Shown here: positions 26,726 through 36,878 of the stretch, piece after piece
Layout: the number at the start of each line of letters is the position of its first letter
Position numbering within the stretch: the first letter of the stretch is position 1
Assembly: GCA_963751775.1 (NCBI GenBank)
Contig: CAVVVW010000011.1
Span: 1 to 64,000, forward strand
From: CADEEN01 sp963751775
GTDB lineage: Bacteria; Pseudomonadota; Gammaproteobacteria; Burkholderiales; Burkholderiaceae_C
Direction of reading: 5' to 3'
Length of the DNA stretch: 64,000 nt
Notes under the pieces: model-generated
Database searches by the model: none
Told to the model about the DNA's origin: nothing
What the model saw: only the letters and a program-made list of their open reading frames with translations
Translations under genes and position numbers: made by a program

Positions 26726-27701
26726 TCAGGTGGCGTGACTGCTGTGCGGACGGCGGGACGCCGACGCGCGGGCGCAGGTTGTCGAGCATCTCGTCGACCA
26801 TCGCCTGCAGGTCGTAATGCGGCACCCACCCCCAGTCACGCTGCGCGGCGCCGTCGTCGATCGAGCGCGGCCACGACGCGGCAATGGCCTGGCGGAAATC
26901 CGGCTCGATGTCCATCGTGAAGGCCGGCACGCGCTTGCGAATCGCGGCGGCGATCTGCAGCGGCGTGAAGCTGATGCCGGCCAGGTTGTAGGAGCCGCGC
27001 TCGCGCACCGCGTCGGCCGGCGCGTCCATCAGCTGCAGCGTGGCGCGGATGGCATCGGGCATGTACATCATCGGCAGCGCCTGGTCTTCGTTCAGGAAGC
27101 AGCGGTAGTGGGCGTTCGCCAGCGCAGCGTGGAAGATCTCGACCGCGTAGTCGGTGGTGCCGCCGCCGGGCGGCGTCTTCCAGCTGATCAGGCCGGGGTA
27201 GCGCAGGCTGCGCACGTCGACGCCGTGATGCCGGTGGTACCACGCGCACCAGCCCTCGCCGGCCAGCTTGCTGATGCCGTAGACGGTGCTCGGGTCCATC
27301 ACCGTCTTCTGCGGCGTGTGGTCCTGCGGCGTGCCGGGGCCGAAGGCGGCGATCGAGCTCGGCCAGAAGATGCGCTCGAGCTTGTGCGAGCGCGCCACTT
27401 CGAGCACGTTGAGCAGGCCCTTCATGTTCAGGTCCCAGGCCCACATCGGGTGCTTCTCGCCGCGCGCCGACAGCGCCGCGGCCAGGTGGTAGACCTGCGT
27501 GATCGCGTGGCGCTCGACGATGGTGGTCAGGGCACCGATGTCGGTGCAGTCGAGCGCCTCGTGCGCCAGACCCGGCATCCGACCCTGCGGTGCGAGGTCG
27601 CTGCTGACCACCGCTTCGGTGCCGTGGCGCTGCGCCAGCTCGGCCGCCAGCTCGGTGCCGATCTGGCCATTGGCGCCGATGATGAGAATCTTGGGCGCCA
27701 T
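26726..27701 (-). CDS. NAD-dependent epimerase/SDR, L-threonine 3-dehydrogenase type
   Basis: About 325 codons. The Rossmann motif ILIIGANGQIGTEL, the SDR catalytic Tyr/Lys as STVYGISKLAGEGW, and RYPGLISWKTPPGGGTTDYAVEIFH are those of the SDR-type threonine dehydrogenases that oxidise threonine to 2-amino-3-ketobutyrate. The next gene is kbl, which splits that product, so this is the threonine-to-glycine pathway. The 3' end is uncertain: conserved sequence stops near 26770 and the uninterrupted frame runs on to 26508 across the FKBP gene; one extra base near 26765 would give a stop at 26726. ATG 27701 is used; TTG 27704 is also possible. Confidence 0.85.
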
Positions 27702-27776
27702 CAATGGCCACCGCGCAAGGGCCGGTGACCTGCATGGCCGTTCGACAGGCTACAGGGCGAACGGCCATGGTGGCTG

Positions 27777-28973
<1,197 letters not shown>

Positions 28974-29028
28974 GGTGTTGGGCCTGTCGCTGGGGCACAA
29001 TGCGTCGCGTGCATTCGCATTGCGCGTG

Positions 29029-29056
29029 TCCAGTATATCGAACGAGTTTCCAGTAT
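29029..29056. promoter_or_regulatory. Paired TCCAGTAT direct repeats, probable operator
   Basis: TCCAGTAT occurs at 29029-29036 and again at 29049-29056. The 20-base spacing is two turns of the helix on one face. The pair lies between kbl (start 28973) and the XRE-cupin gene (start 29058), directly upstream of the latter. Such a layout suits a dimeric regulator that controls both genes. Confidence 0.5.
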
Positions 29057-29057
29057 C

Positions 29058-29636
29058 GTGCCCAAGTCCATCGCCGTCAAGCCAGCGCCGCCCCGCGTCG
29101 GCGCCGCCCTGGCCACGCTGCGCCAGGCGCGCAGCCTGTCGCTGGACGAGTTGTCGCGGCTGGCCGGGGTGTCGAAGTCGATGCTGTCGCAGATCGAGCG
29201 CCACCAGGCCAACCCGACGGTGGCGGTGGTCTGGCGCCTGGCCACCGCGCTGGGCATCGGCGTCGGCGAACTGCTGGGCGCCGAACGCCCCGCCGCGCCG
29301 CTGCTGGCCACGGTGCCGGCACACGCCACGCCGACGCTGACCAGCCCGGACGGCAAGTGCGAGCTGCGCATCCTGGGCCCGATCGAGCTGGCCGGGCACT
29401 TCGAGTGGTACGCGCTGACCGTGCAACCCGGCGGCACGCTGGCGTCGCAGCCGCACGAACCCGCTTCGCGCGAGCACCTGTCGGTGCAGGCGGGCGCGCT
29501 CGAGGTGCGCGCCGGCGCAGAGTCGGCGCGCCTGCGGCACGGCGAGACGGCGCGTTACGCCGTCGACGTGCCGCACAGCATTCACAACCCAGGGCGCACG
29601 GTGGCGCAGGCCTTGCTGGTCGTGCTCCATCCTTAG
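29058..29636 (+). CDS. XRE-family transcriptional regulator with cupin domain
   Basis: 192 residues. The N-terminal helix-turn-helix is LRQARSLSLDELSRLAGVSKSMLSQIERHQANPTVAVVWRLATALG. The C-terminal half is a cupin sensor domain with HEPASREHLSVQAGALEV and the strand pair before VPHSIHNPG. Regulators of this kind often sense amino acids or polyamines. GTG 29058 gives the full start. It is divergent from the kbl-SDR threonine operon, so control of threonine breakdown is the natural inference. The direct repeats just upstream are its probable site. Confidence 0.85.
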   Translation: MPKSIAVKPAPPRVGAALATLRQARSLSLDELSRLAGVSKSMLSQIERHQANPTVAVVWRLATALGIGVGELLGAERPAAPLLATVPAHATPTLTSPDGKCELRILGPIELAGHFEWYALTVQPGGTLASQPHEPASREHLSVQAGALEVRAGAESARLRHGETARYAVDVPHSIHNPGRTVAQALLVVLHP

Positions 29637-29795
29637 CTCCATTGACCTCGGCGTGGCGCGGGCCCGGGTCGGCGCCCGATGCACTCGCGTGGTGCATTTC
29701 CATGCCGTTTGGCGCTGTGCGACGACACGACAGCCGCCGTGATTCCCCCTTATGGGTGAATGACTCGCCGCCGGGCCGCTGCGACGATCCTTGCC

Positions 29796-31076
29796 ATGAA
29801 GCTCAACGACGCACCTGCCGGCTGCCTGAGCGCCAGTCCGGCGTCGCGCCTGGCCGACTCGATCACGCTGCCGATCGGCCGCTGGGATCGTGAAGCGCGG
29901 CTGCTGTTCTGCAATGCGCCGTACACCCAGTGGGCCGGGCGCCCGGCAGGTCGAACTGGTCGGCCGAACGCTCGAAGCACTGTACGGCCCGCAGGCCTGG
30001 GCGATCGCCAGCAGCAGCTTCGCCGCCGCCTTCGAAGGGCGCGCCGTGAGCTACGAGCGCCGCCTCACGCACCAGGGCGCGAGCGCGCGCTGGACGCGGG
30101 CCTTGGTCTTCCCCGACCGCAATGACGCGGGCGAGATCGAGGCCGTCTACACCATCGCCTTCGACATCCACGACGACGTGGTCGAGCGCGAAGCCTTGCA
30201 TGCCGCGCGCAAGCGGCTCGACCGCTTCACTGAGCACATCCCCTACCCGCTGGCCTACGTCGACAGCGAATGCATGCTGCGTTTCGTCAATCGGGCCTTC
30301 GTGCAGACCACCGGCCTCGGCCAACGCGCAACTGATCGGCCGCCACATGCGCGACGCCTGCGGCGCCGCGCAGCTGGGCCCCGCAGCAAGCGCATTTCGA
30401 GCGCGCGCTGGCCGGTGCAGCGACGCAGTACACGCGCCTGGTCGAGGCCGCGCCGCAAGGCCCGCGCTGGCTGCGCACCAGCTACGTGCCCGACTTCGAC
30501 GACGACGGCGCGGTGCTCGGCGTCTACACCGCGACCATCGACGTGCATGAACTGACCGAGGCGCAACAGCGCCTGCAGCGCAGCGTCGAACGCGATGGGC
30601 TGACCGACGCGCTGACCCGGCGCACGATGATGGAACGGCTGGACGTGGCGACCAGCACCTGCGCGGTGCAGCCGGTGGCCCTGTTCTTCGTCGACCTCGA
30701 CGGCTTCAAGGCGCTGAACGACGCGCACGGCCACGCCGCCGGCGACGTCATGCTGATCGAGTCGGCGCGGTCGCTGCAAGGCGCGGTGCGTGCCGACGAC
30801 GCCGTCGGCCGCTTCGGTGGCGACGAGTTCCTGGTGTTGGCCGCCGTGCGTGACGGCGCCGGCGCACATGCGCTGGCGCGGCACCTGCTCACGGCGATGC
30901 AGGAGTGCGCCGTGCGCTGCGCCGGCGGGCAGCCCGTTTCCGCCAGCATCGGCTACGCACTGGCACCCGACGACGCCACGCAGCCCTTGCGCCTGCTGCA
31001 ACTGGCCGACCACGCGATGTACGCCGCCAAACGCGGCGGCAAGAATCGCGTGATGCACTGCGCGGGGTTGGGCTGA
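29796..31076 (+). CDS. PAS-PAS-GGDEF diguanylate cyclase; three apparent frameshifts
   Basis: About 425 residues after removing extra bases near 29938, 30320 and 30380. Two PAS-type sensor regions (SITLPIGRWDREARLLFCNAPYTQW...; then a second from about residue 150, YVDSECMLRFVNRAFVQTTGLG) precede a GGDEF domain with DGLTDALTRR, FVDLDGFKALNDAHGHAAGDVML and an intact GGDEF. An RxxD inhibitory motif (RADD) sits exactly five residues before GGDEF, so product inhibition is expected. No membrane helices are seen, so it is a cytosolic sensor enzyme making cyclic-di-GMP. It converges on the YihY gene. Confidence 0.82.
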
Positions 31077-31084
31077 GCGCGCTG

Positions 31085-31109
31085 CCTTGCCGGGCCCGCC
31101 CCGGCAAGG
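31085..31109. terminator. Hairpin between convergent GGDEF and YihY genes
   Basis: CCTTGCCGGG at 31085-31094 pairs perfectly with CCCGGCAAGG at 31100-31109 around a five-base loop. It lies between two gene ends. No T-run follows on either strand, so it may slow or trim transcripts more than terminate them. Confidence 0.45.
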
Positions 31110-31154
31110 TGGCGCGAGCCAACCGCACCTGCCCAACCTGCACGTACTTGCCGC

Positions 31155-32384
31155 TCAGGCCAGCAACTCGCCCAGCATCAGCCGTTCGACGCCCGCCCGG
31201 TCACGGAAGGTGCGCACGACGCCGTTCGGCTCGAGCAACATCGCGTCGATCAAGATGCGGGCCGGTGTGCGGGCCGGGTCGACCAGCAACACCAGGCGCT
31301 GGCCGCCCTCTTCGTCCAGCCGCGCGACCCAATCGAGCGCCTGCAGCGCCTCGACGGCAGGCTCGACCTGCAGCGGATCGGTGGCGAGCGCCGCCGCCAG
31401 CTCGGTCAGCAGCAGGCCGTGTTGCAGTCCCCGCTTGGCACGCGCCAGTTCGGCAACCACCGCCAGCGCCAGCGTGAAGCGGTGCCCCGGCGTGGCCGGC
31501 AGGCGGGCGACCCGCATCGACAGACTCGGCGCATAGGCGGCGATCACCGCGCCCCACAACACGATGACCCAGCCGAGGTAGATCCAGAGCAGCAAGATCG
31601 GCAGGGTGGCGAAGGCGCCGTAGACCATCGAGTAGGTCGGCATCAGGCCGACATACCAGGCCAGGCCGCGCTTGGCCAGCTCGAGGCCGATGGCGACGAA
31701 CACCCGCCGGCAATGGCGTGGCGCCAGCGCACGTCGGTGTTGGGCACATAGCGGTACAGGGCGGCCACGCCGGCGGCCACGAGCACGAATTCGAGCGTCG
31801 CCAGCAGCACGCCGACACTGCCCGGCAAGGCGCCGACGGCGAGCTGGGTCGCCCCGAGCACGGTGTTCGTCAGCGACAGGCTGATACCCAGCAGCAGCGG
31901 CCCCAGCGTCAGCGCCGCCCAGTACACCAGCACACGCTGCGCGATCGAGCGCGGGCGGCGCACGCGCCAGATGGCGTTGAGCGCGCGGTCGATGGTCAAC
32001 ATCAGCGCCAGCGCCGTGAACACCAATACGACCAGGCCCACCGTGCCCAGGCGCGTGGCCTTGGCGGCGAACTGGGTCAGCGCCGCCAGCACCGGCTTGG
32101 CGATGCCGTCGGGAACCAGGCTTTGCAGGAAGTACTTCTCCAGCGCCGCTTGGAAAGCTGGCGAACATCGGGAAGGCGCTGAACACGGCCAGCATCACGG
32201 TCACCAGCGGCACCAGCGCGATCAGGGTGGTGAAGGTCAGGCTGCTGGCGGTCAGGCCGAGGTGGTCCTCGCGAAAACGCTCGCGCAGGGTGCGCGCGGT
32301 GTCGAGCCAGGGCCAGGTTTTCAGCGTCCTGGACAGCTCGGTGGCCTGCGCGCGCGCGTCGGCGGGTGTGAAGTGCAGCGTCAT
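31155..32384 (-). CDS. YihY/BrkB family inner-membrane protein; two apparent frameshifts
   Basis: About 409 residues. It carries the six-helix core of this family: LTFTTLIALVPLVTVMLAVFSAFP, GTVGLVVLVFTALALMLTIDRALNAIW, VYWAALTLGPLLLGISLSL, LEFVLVAAGVAALYRYVPN, VGLMPTYSMVYGAFATLPILLLWIYLGWVIVLWGAVI. A soluble C-terminal tail (about residues 300-409) follows, as in the larger YihY proteins. Role unknown; once wrongly called ribonuclease BN. The breaks are one extra T near 32152 and one missing G near 31708, which cancel, so length stays a multiple of three. Confidence 0.85.
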   Translation of the reverse strand: MTLHFTPADARAQATELSRTLKTWPWLDTARTLRERFREDHLGLTASSLTFTTLIALVPLVTVMLAVFSAFPMFASFPSGAGEVLPAKPGSRRHRQAGAGGADPVRRQGHAPGHGGPGRIGVHGAGADVDHRPRAQRHLARAPPALDRAACAGVLGGADAGAAAAGYQPVADEHRARGDPARRRRLAGQCRRAAGDARIRARGRRRGRPVPLCAQHRRALAPRHCRRVFVAIGLELAKRGLAWYVGLMPTYSMVYGAFATLPILLLWIYLGWVIVLWGAVIAAYAPSLSMRVARLPATPGHRFTLALAVVAELARAKRGLQHGLLLTELAAALATDPLQVEPAVEALQALDWVARLDEEGGQRLVLLVDPARTPARILIDAMLLEPNGVVRTFRDRAGVERLMLGELLA

Positions 32385-32390
32385 CGCCCT

Positions 32391-32777
32391 ATGATGCCAA
32401 ACATGCCGCCCTCCGCCGCTGCCGATTCGATGCTATTGCGTGTTCGCGCGCTGGCCGTGGCCAGCCTGCTGGCCCTGATCGCGCTGGGCCTGGCCTGGGA
32501 GCTCTGGCTCGCGCCGACCGGCAACCGCACGCTGGCGCTGAAGGTGCTGCCGCTGGCCGCCGCGCTGGTCGGCCTGCTGAAGTTCCGGCTGGTCACCTAC
32601 CGCTGGGTCAGCCTGCTGGTGTGGGTCTATTTCATCGAGGGCGTGGTGCGCGCGACCAGCGGCGGCGGTATTTCGGTGGCGCTGGCGGCGGCGGAGATCG
32701 TGCTCTGCCTGCTGCTGTTTGCGGCCTGCGTGATGCATGTGCGCAGGCGGCTGCGCACGGTGGGGGCAAGCGCATGA
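32391..32777 (+). CDS. DUF2069 membrane protein
   Basis: 128 residues, four membrane helices: LAVASLLALIALGLAWELWLAP, LKVLPLAAALVGLLKFRLVTYRW, SLLVWVYFIEGVVRATS and ALAAAEIVLCLLLFAACVMHVRRRL. DUF2069 proteins have this size and order, and this spacing of LAP, RLxTYRW and YFxEGxxR. Function unknown. The ATG at 32391 is used (32394 and 32403 are alternatives); no ribosome binding site is evident. Divergent from YihY by six bases, so both promoters lie inside coding sequence or share a very short region. Confidence 0.8.
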   Translation: MMPNMPPSAAADSMLLRVRALAVASLLALIALGLAWELWLAPTGNRTLALKVLPLAAALVGLLKFRLVTYRWVSLLVWVYFIEGVVRATSGGGISVALAAAEIVLCLLLFAACVMHVRRRLRTVGASA

Positions 32778-32783
32778 GACGCC

Positions 32784-32903
32784 GGGCCGCTCCCAAGGCG
32801 AATACCGAAGCGCGCAGCGCGCAGGTTGCCCGATGAGCGCGCATGGCCGCTCCAAAGCGCTCGTCCCGGAGCGCACAGCGCGCAGGGCAGTCCAGTGAGC
32901 GAT
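32784..32903 (+). repeat. Imperfect tandem duplication of about 60 bases
   Basis: The two units start at 32784 and 32844 and share GGCCGCTCC, then AAGCG, CGGAGCGCACAGCGCGCAGG-like sequence (CCGAAGCGCGCAGCGCGCAGG in unit one) and GATGAGCG or GTGAGCG at the end. They fill the space between DUF2069 and the FAD-linked dehydrogenase, and the second one runs into its start codon. Confidence 0.55.
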
Positions 32904-34301
32904 ATGCTGATCGGGCTGCTGCGCGACGTCGTCGGCACGGCACAGGTGCTGACCGACGGCGACCTCACGGCCTACGAGCTCGATTGGCGCAAGCGCTGGC
33001 GCGGCAAGGCACTGGCGGTGGTGCGGCCGGGATCGACCGACGAGGTGGCCGCCGTCGTGCGCGCCTGTGCGGCGGCCGGCGTGGCCATCGTCGCGCAGGG
33101 CGGCAACACCGGCCTGGTCGGCGCGGGCGTGCCCGACGCCAGCGGCACCCAGGTGCTGCTCAACCTGGCGCGGCTGAACCGCATCCGCGAGATCGATCGC
33201 GCCAACCTGACACTGACGGCCGAGGCCGGCTGCGTGCTGCAATCGGTGCAGCAGGCCGCCAGCGAGGCGGGCCTGCTGTTCCCGCTGTCGCTGGCCGCCG
33301 AAGGCAGTTGCACGATCGGCGGCAACCTGGCCACCAATGCCGGCGGCACACAGGTGCTGCGCTACGGCAATGCGCGCGCGTTGTGCCTCGGGCTCGAGGC
33401 CGTGACGGCGGCCGGCGACATCTGGCACGGCCTGGCAGGTCTGCGCAAGGACAACACCGGCTACGACCTGCGCGACCTGCTGATCGGCAGCGAAGGCACG
33501 CTGGCGATCATCACCGCCGCGACGCTGGCGCTGCACCCGCCGCCAGCGGCGACGATGACCGCGATGGTCGCGTGCACTTCGCTGGACCAGTGCGTGGCCC
33601 TGCTCGAGGCCGCGCAACAGCGCTTCGGGCCGGCCTTGACCGGGTTCGAGGTCATGAACCGGCTGTCGTTGGCCCTCGTCTCGCGCCACTTTCCGCGCCT
33701 GCGCCAGCCACTGGCGATAGCACGCTGGAAAGTGCTGGTCGAGTTGTCGGACAACGAGAGCGCAACCCATGCCCGCGCCATGTTCGAGGGCCTGCTTGCC
33801 GACGCGATCGAGGCCGGCACGATCGCCGATGCCGCGATTGCCCAGAGCGTGTCGCAGTCGCGCGGCATGTGGCATCTGCGCGAGTCGATTCCGCTGGCGC
33901 AGAGCGAAGAAGGCTTGAACATCAAGCACGATATCTCCTTGCCCATATCGCGCATCGCGGCGTTTTGCGACAGCACCGGTGCCGCGCTCGCAGCGCGCTG
34001 GCCGGGCGTGCGCTTGGTCAACTTCGGCCACCTGGGCGACGGCAACCTGCACTACAACGTGCAGGCACCCGAAGGCCATGACGCGGCGGCCTTTCTGCAT
34101 GACGAGGAGCAGGCCGTCAACCGCCTTGTCTTCGACGCCGTCGTCGCCCATGGCGGGTCGATTTCGGCCGAACACGGCATCGGCGTCTTGAAGCGCATCG
34201 AACTGGCGCAGCGCAAGGACGCGACGGCACTGGCGATGATGCGCGCGATCAAGCGCGCGCTCGATCCGCAGGGCCTGCTGAACCCGGGCCGCGTGCTCTA
34301 G
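32895..34301 (+). CDS. FAD-linked 2-hydroxyacid dehydrogenase (GlcD / D-lactate or D-2-hydroxyglutarate type)
   Basis: 468 residues. N-terminal FAD-binding domain with VAIVAQGGNTGLVGAGVPD, GNLATNAGGTQVLRYGNARALCLGLE and DLLIGSEGTLAIITAATL; C-terminal FAD-oxidase domain with FGHLGDGNLHYNVQ and SISAEHGIGVLKR, which carry the metal-site His residues of the family. Such enzymes oxidise D-lactate, D-2-hydroxyglutarate or glycolate and pass electrons to quinone or an electron-transfer flavoprotein. It is a single subunit, which favours D-2-hydroxyacid dehydrogenase over the GlcDEF complex. GTG 32895 is the start. Confidence 0.88.
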   Translation: MSDMLIGLLRDVVGTAQVLTDGDLTAYELDWRKRWRGKALAVVRPGSTDEVAAVVRACAAAGVAIVAQGGNTGLVGAGVPDASGTQVLLNLARLNRIREIDRANLTLTAEAGCVLQSVQQAASEAGLLFPLSLAAEGSCTIGGNLATNAGGTQVLRYGNARALCLGLEAVTAAGDIWHGLAGLRKDNTGYDLRDLLIGSEGTLAIITAATLALHPPPAATMTAMVACTSLDQCVALLEAAQQRFGPALTGFEVMNRLSLALVSRHFPRLRQPLAIARWKVLVELSDNESATHARAMFEGLLADAIEAGTIADAAIAQSVSQSRGMWHLRESIPLAQSEEGLNIKHDISLPISRIAAFCDSTGAALAARWPGVRLVNFGHLGDGNLHYNVQAPEGHDAAAFLHDEEQAVNRLVFDAVVAHGGSISAEHGIGVLKRIELAQRKDATALAMMRAIKRALDPQGLLNPGRVL

Positions 34302-34350
34302 CGCCGGCACCGGCCCAGGGGCGCACGGCCGGTTCGCGAGCTCGCCGCCG

Positions 34351-34785
34351 CTATTGCAGCGGTTCTTTCAATGCCGCCGGCAATGGCAGCGGCATGACCT
34401 CGATGCCTTCGTCGCGCAGCGCCTCGCGCTCCTGCTCGCTGGCCTGGCCGCGGATGCCGCGCTCCGGGGTTTCGCCGTAATGGATGCGGCGGGCTTCGTC
34501 GGCAAAGCGCTCACCGACGTCTTCGGTGTTGGCGAGCAGGTGGCGCACGGCCTTCATCCACAGCGCCTGCGGGTTGGGCTGCGGCGCCTGCGCAGGTGGC
34601 GCCTCGGCCTCGCGCGCGCCCGACAGATTCAGGCGCGGCGCGCTGGGCAGGCGCACGATCACGGTGTCGGCGCACAGCGGGCAGGCGATCATCTGGCGGC
34701 CGTTCTGATCGAGGAATTCGTCGTCGCTGGCGAACCAGCCCTCGAAGCCGTGGCCGTTGTTGCAGCGCAGGTCGATGACTTTCAT
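34351..34785 (-). CDS. DUF1178 family protein
   Basis: 144 residues. MKVIDLRCNNGHGFEGWFASDDEF and the pair CPLC form a zinc-ribbon-like N-terminus, followed by the conserved tail VGERFADEARRIHYGETPERGIRGQAS and VMPLPLPAA, all typical of DUF1178. Function unknown. ATG 34785 matches the family start. It is the last gene of the leftward run that begins with nuoA, 28 bases after the Nudix gene. Confidence 0.88.
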   Translation of the reverse strand: MKVIDLRCNNGHGFEGWFASDDEFLDQNGRQMIACPLCADTVIVRLPSAPRLNLSGAREAEAPPAQAPQPNPQALWMKAVRHLLANTEDVGERFADEARRIHYGETPERGIRGQASEQEREALRDEGIEVMPLPLPAALKEPLQ

Positions 34786-34812
34786 GGCCGGGTCATCATA
34801 GGCCACGCTCCG

Positions 34813-35397
34813 TCACGGCGCTGCCTGCCAGGTCAGCGGCCACTGCCCGGCCTGCCACTTTTGCAACCAAAGCAGGCCGATCAGCGTCTTGGCGTCGGTG
34901 ACTTCGCCGCTGGCGCACATCGCCTCGAGCTCGGCCGCGGAATGCGTCACGACCTCGAGGAACTCACCGGCGTCCAGCCGCGCGCGGCCCAGGGTGAGTT
35001 CGCGCGCGAACCAGATCTCGATGCCTTCGGTCGAATAGGCGATCGCGTTGTGGACGATGCCGGCGCGGGCCCAATGGCGGGCGCGGTAGCCGGTTTCCTC
35101 GGCCAGTTCGCGCACGGCACAGGCCAGTGGCGCCTCGCCGGCGTCGATCTTGCCGGCCGGAAATTCCAGCATCGTGCGTCCGATGGGATAGCGGAACTGG
35201 CGTTCCATCACCAGGCGCCCATCGGGCAGCAGCGGCAGCACCATCACCGCACCAGGGTGAACGATGTACTCGCGCGTGGCCTGCGCACCGTCGGGCAGGG
35301 CCACGGTGTCGCAGCGCACGTCGAGGAACCGCCCCTGCCAGACCTGCTCGGCGCTGACCAGCGTCTCCGTCAGGTGTGAATCGCCGGTGTCGCTCAA
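34813..35397 (-). CDS. Nudix hydrolase, ADP-ribose pyrophosphatase type
   Basis: 194 residues. The Nudix box is AGKIDAGEAPLACAVRELAEETGY, with the catalytic Glu pair present. The start MVLPLLPDGRLVMERQFRYPIGRTMLEFP is typical of ADP-ribose pyrophosphatases (NudF-like), which split ADP-ribose to AMP and ribose 5-phosphate. No ATG or GTG lies before the conserved region; TTG at 35397 overlaps the nuoN stop as TTGA, so I take that as the start with translational coupling. Placement next to complex I genes is a recurrent layout in Burkholderiales. Confidence 0.85.
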   Translation of the reverse strand: MSDTGDSHLTETLVSAEQVWQGRFLDVRCDTVALPDGAQATREYIVHPGAVMVLPLLPDGRLVMERQFRYPIGRTMLEFPAGKIDAGEAPLACAVRELAEETGYRARHWARAGIVHNAIAYSTEGIEIWFARELTLGRARLDAGEFLEVVTHSAAELEAMCASGEVTDAKTLIGLLWLQKWQAGQWPLTWQAAP

Positions 35398-36872
35398 GTC
35401 GCCAGCGCGCGGACGATGGCGCTCTTGCACATTTCCATCAGGCCACCGGGCAACAGGCCCAACAGCACGACGGCGGCGCCGTTGACGGCCAGCAGCGCCT
35501 GCACGCCGCGTTCGCCGTAGATGCGCCGGGCATCGGCGGCAGGCTCGTCGAAGTACATCACCTTGACCACCCGCAGGTAGTAGAACGCGCCGATCAGCGA
35601 CAGCAGCACGGCGATCACGGCCAGCCACAGGTAGCCAGGCAGGTTGGTCGCCACCACGGCCTGCAGGATCGAGAGCTTGGCGTAGAAGCCGATCGCCGGC
35701 GGGATGCCGGCCAGCGAGAACATGAACAGCGCCATCACCGCGGCCATCCACGGGCTGCGCTGGTTGAGGCCGGCCAGGTCGCTGATCTCCTCGCTCTCGA
35801 AGCCCTGCCGCGCCAGCAGCATGATCACGCCGAACGAGCCCAGCGTGGTCAGGACATAGGTCACCATGTAGAACAGGGCCGAGCTGTAGGCAATGCCGCC
35901 GGCACTGGTGCTGCCGCTGATCACGCCCGCCGTCATGCCGAGCACGACGAAGCCGACCTGCGCGATCGCGGAATAGGCCAGCAATCGCTTCAAGTTGGTC
36001 TGCGCGATCGCCGCCAGGTTGCCGATGAACAGCGACGCCAGCGACAGCACCACCAGCATCTGCTGCCAATCGGCGGCCAGGCCGAGCATGCCCTCGACCA
36101 GCAGGCGGATCGCGATGCCGAAGGCCGCCAGCTTGGGCGCGCCGGCGATCAGCAGCGTGACCGCCGTCGGTGCGCCGTGATAGACGTCGGGCACCCACAT
36201 GTGGAACGGCGCGGCGCCGAACTTGAAGCCCAGCCCGGCGACGATGAAGACCAGGCCGAAGACCAGCACCTGCCTGTTGGCCTGGCCGGTGCCGATCTCG
36301 TCGAACACCTTGGGGATTTCCAGGCTGCCGGTGGCGCCGTACATCATCGACAGGCCGTAGAGCAGGAAGCCCGAGGCCAAGGCGCCGAGCACGAAGTACT
36401 TCATCGCCGCCTCGGTGGCCAAGGCGTGGTCGCGGCGCAACGCGGTCAGCGCATACAGCGACAGGCTCATGACCTCGAGGCCGAGATAGACGACCAGGAA
36501 GTTGTTGGCCGAGACCATCACCGCCACGCCCAGCAGCACGAACAGCGACAGCGTGTAGAGCTCGCCCTTTTGCAGTTCGCGCGGCGCGATGTAGGGCTGG
36601 GCGTAGGCCAGCGTGACCATCACCGCCAATGCGGCGAAGAAGGCCAGCAGGTGACCGAGCGGGTCGGCCACGACCATGCCCTGCATGCCGTACAGCGACT
36701 GGCCGGCGTTGAGCGCCGCCAGGTGCAGCAGACCGACGGTGGCCAGCGTGGCCTGGGTCAGCCAGAAGGTGATGCGCCGCGTGCTGACGAACAGGTCGAC
36801 GATGGCGATGACGCAGGCCATCGCCAGCAACACGATCTCGGGATAAATCACCTGCCAGTTCATGATTTGCAT
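35394..36872 (-). CDS. nuoN: NADH-quinone oxidoreductase subunit N
   Basis: 492 residues, about 14 membrane helices, antiporter-like proton-pumping subunit of complex I. The conserved Lys-bearing helices are visible (FGLVFIVAGLGFKFGAAPFHMWVPDVY; LLIAGAPKLAAFGIAIR; NLKRLLAYSAIAQVGFVVLG). It is the last nuo gene, seven bases after nuoM. ATG 36872 or 36863 (MNWQVIYPE) could be the start. The stop overlaps the Nudix TTG. Confidence 0.95.
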   Translation of the reverse strand: MQIMNWQVIYPEIVLLAMACVIAIVDLFVSTRRITFWLTQATLATVGLLHLAALNAGQSLYGMQGMVVADPLGHLLAFFAALAVMVTLAYAQPYIAPRELQKGELYTLSLFVLLGVAVMVSANNFLVVYLGLEVMSLSLYALTALRRDHALATEAAMKYFVLGALASGFLLYGLSMMYGATGSLEIPKVFDEIGTGQANRQVLVFGLVFIVAGLGFKFGAAPFHMWVPDVYHGAPTAVTLLIAGAPKLAAFGIAIRLLVEGMLGLAADWQQMLVVLSLASLFIGNLAAIAQTNLKRLLAYSAIAQVGFVVLGMTAGVISGSTSAGGIAYSSALFYMVTYVLTTLGSFGVIMLLARQGFESEEISDLAGLNQRSPWMAAVMALFMFSLAGIPPAIGFYAKLSILQAVVATNLPGYLWLAVIAVLLSLIGAFYYLRVVKVMYFDEPAADARRIYGERGVQALLAVNGAAVVLLGLLPGGLMEMCKSAIVRALAT

Positions 36873-36878
36873 CGCCGG

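Noticed and set aside
29637..29795. ATGCAC and GTGCAT inverted repeat after the XRE-cupin gene as a terminator
   Set aside because: The stem is only six bases with a seven-base loop and three T residues; too weak to call.
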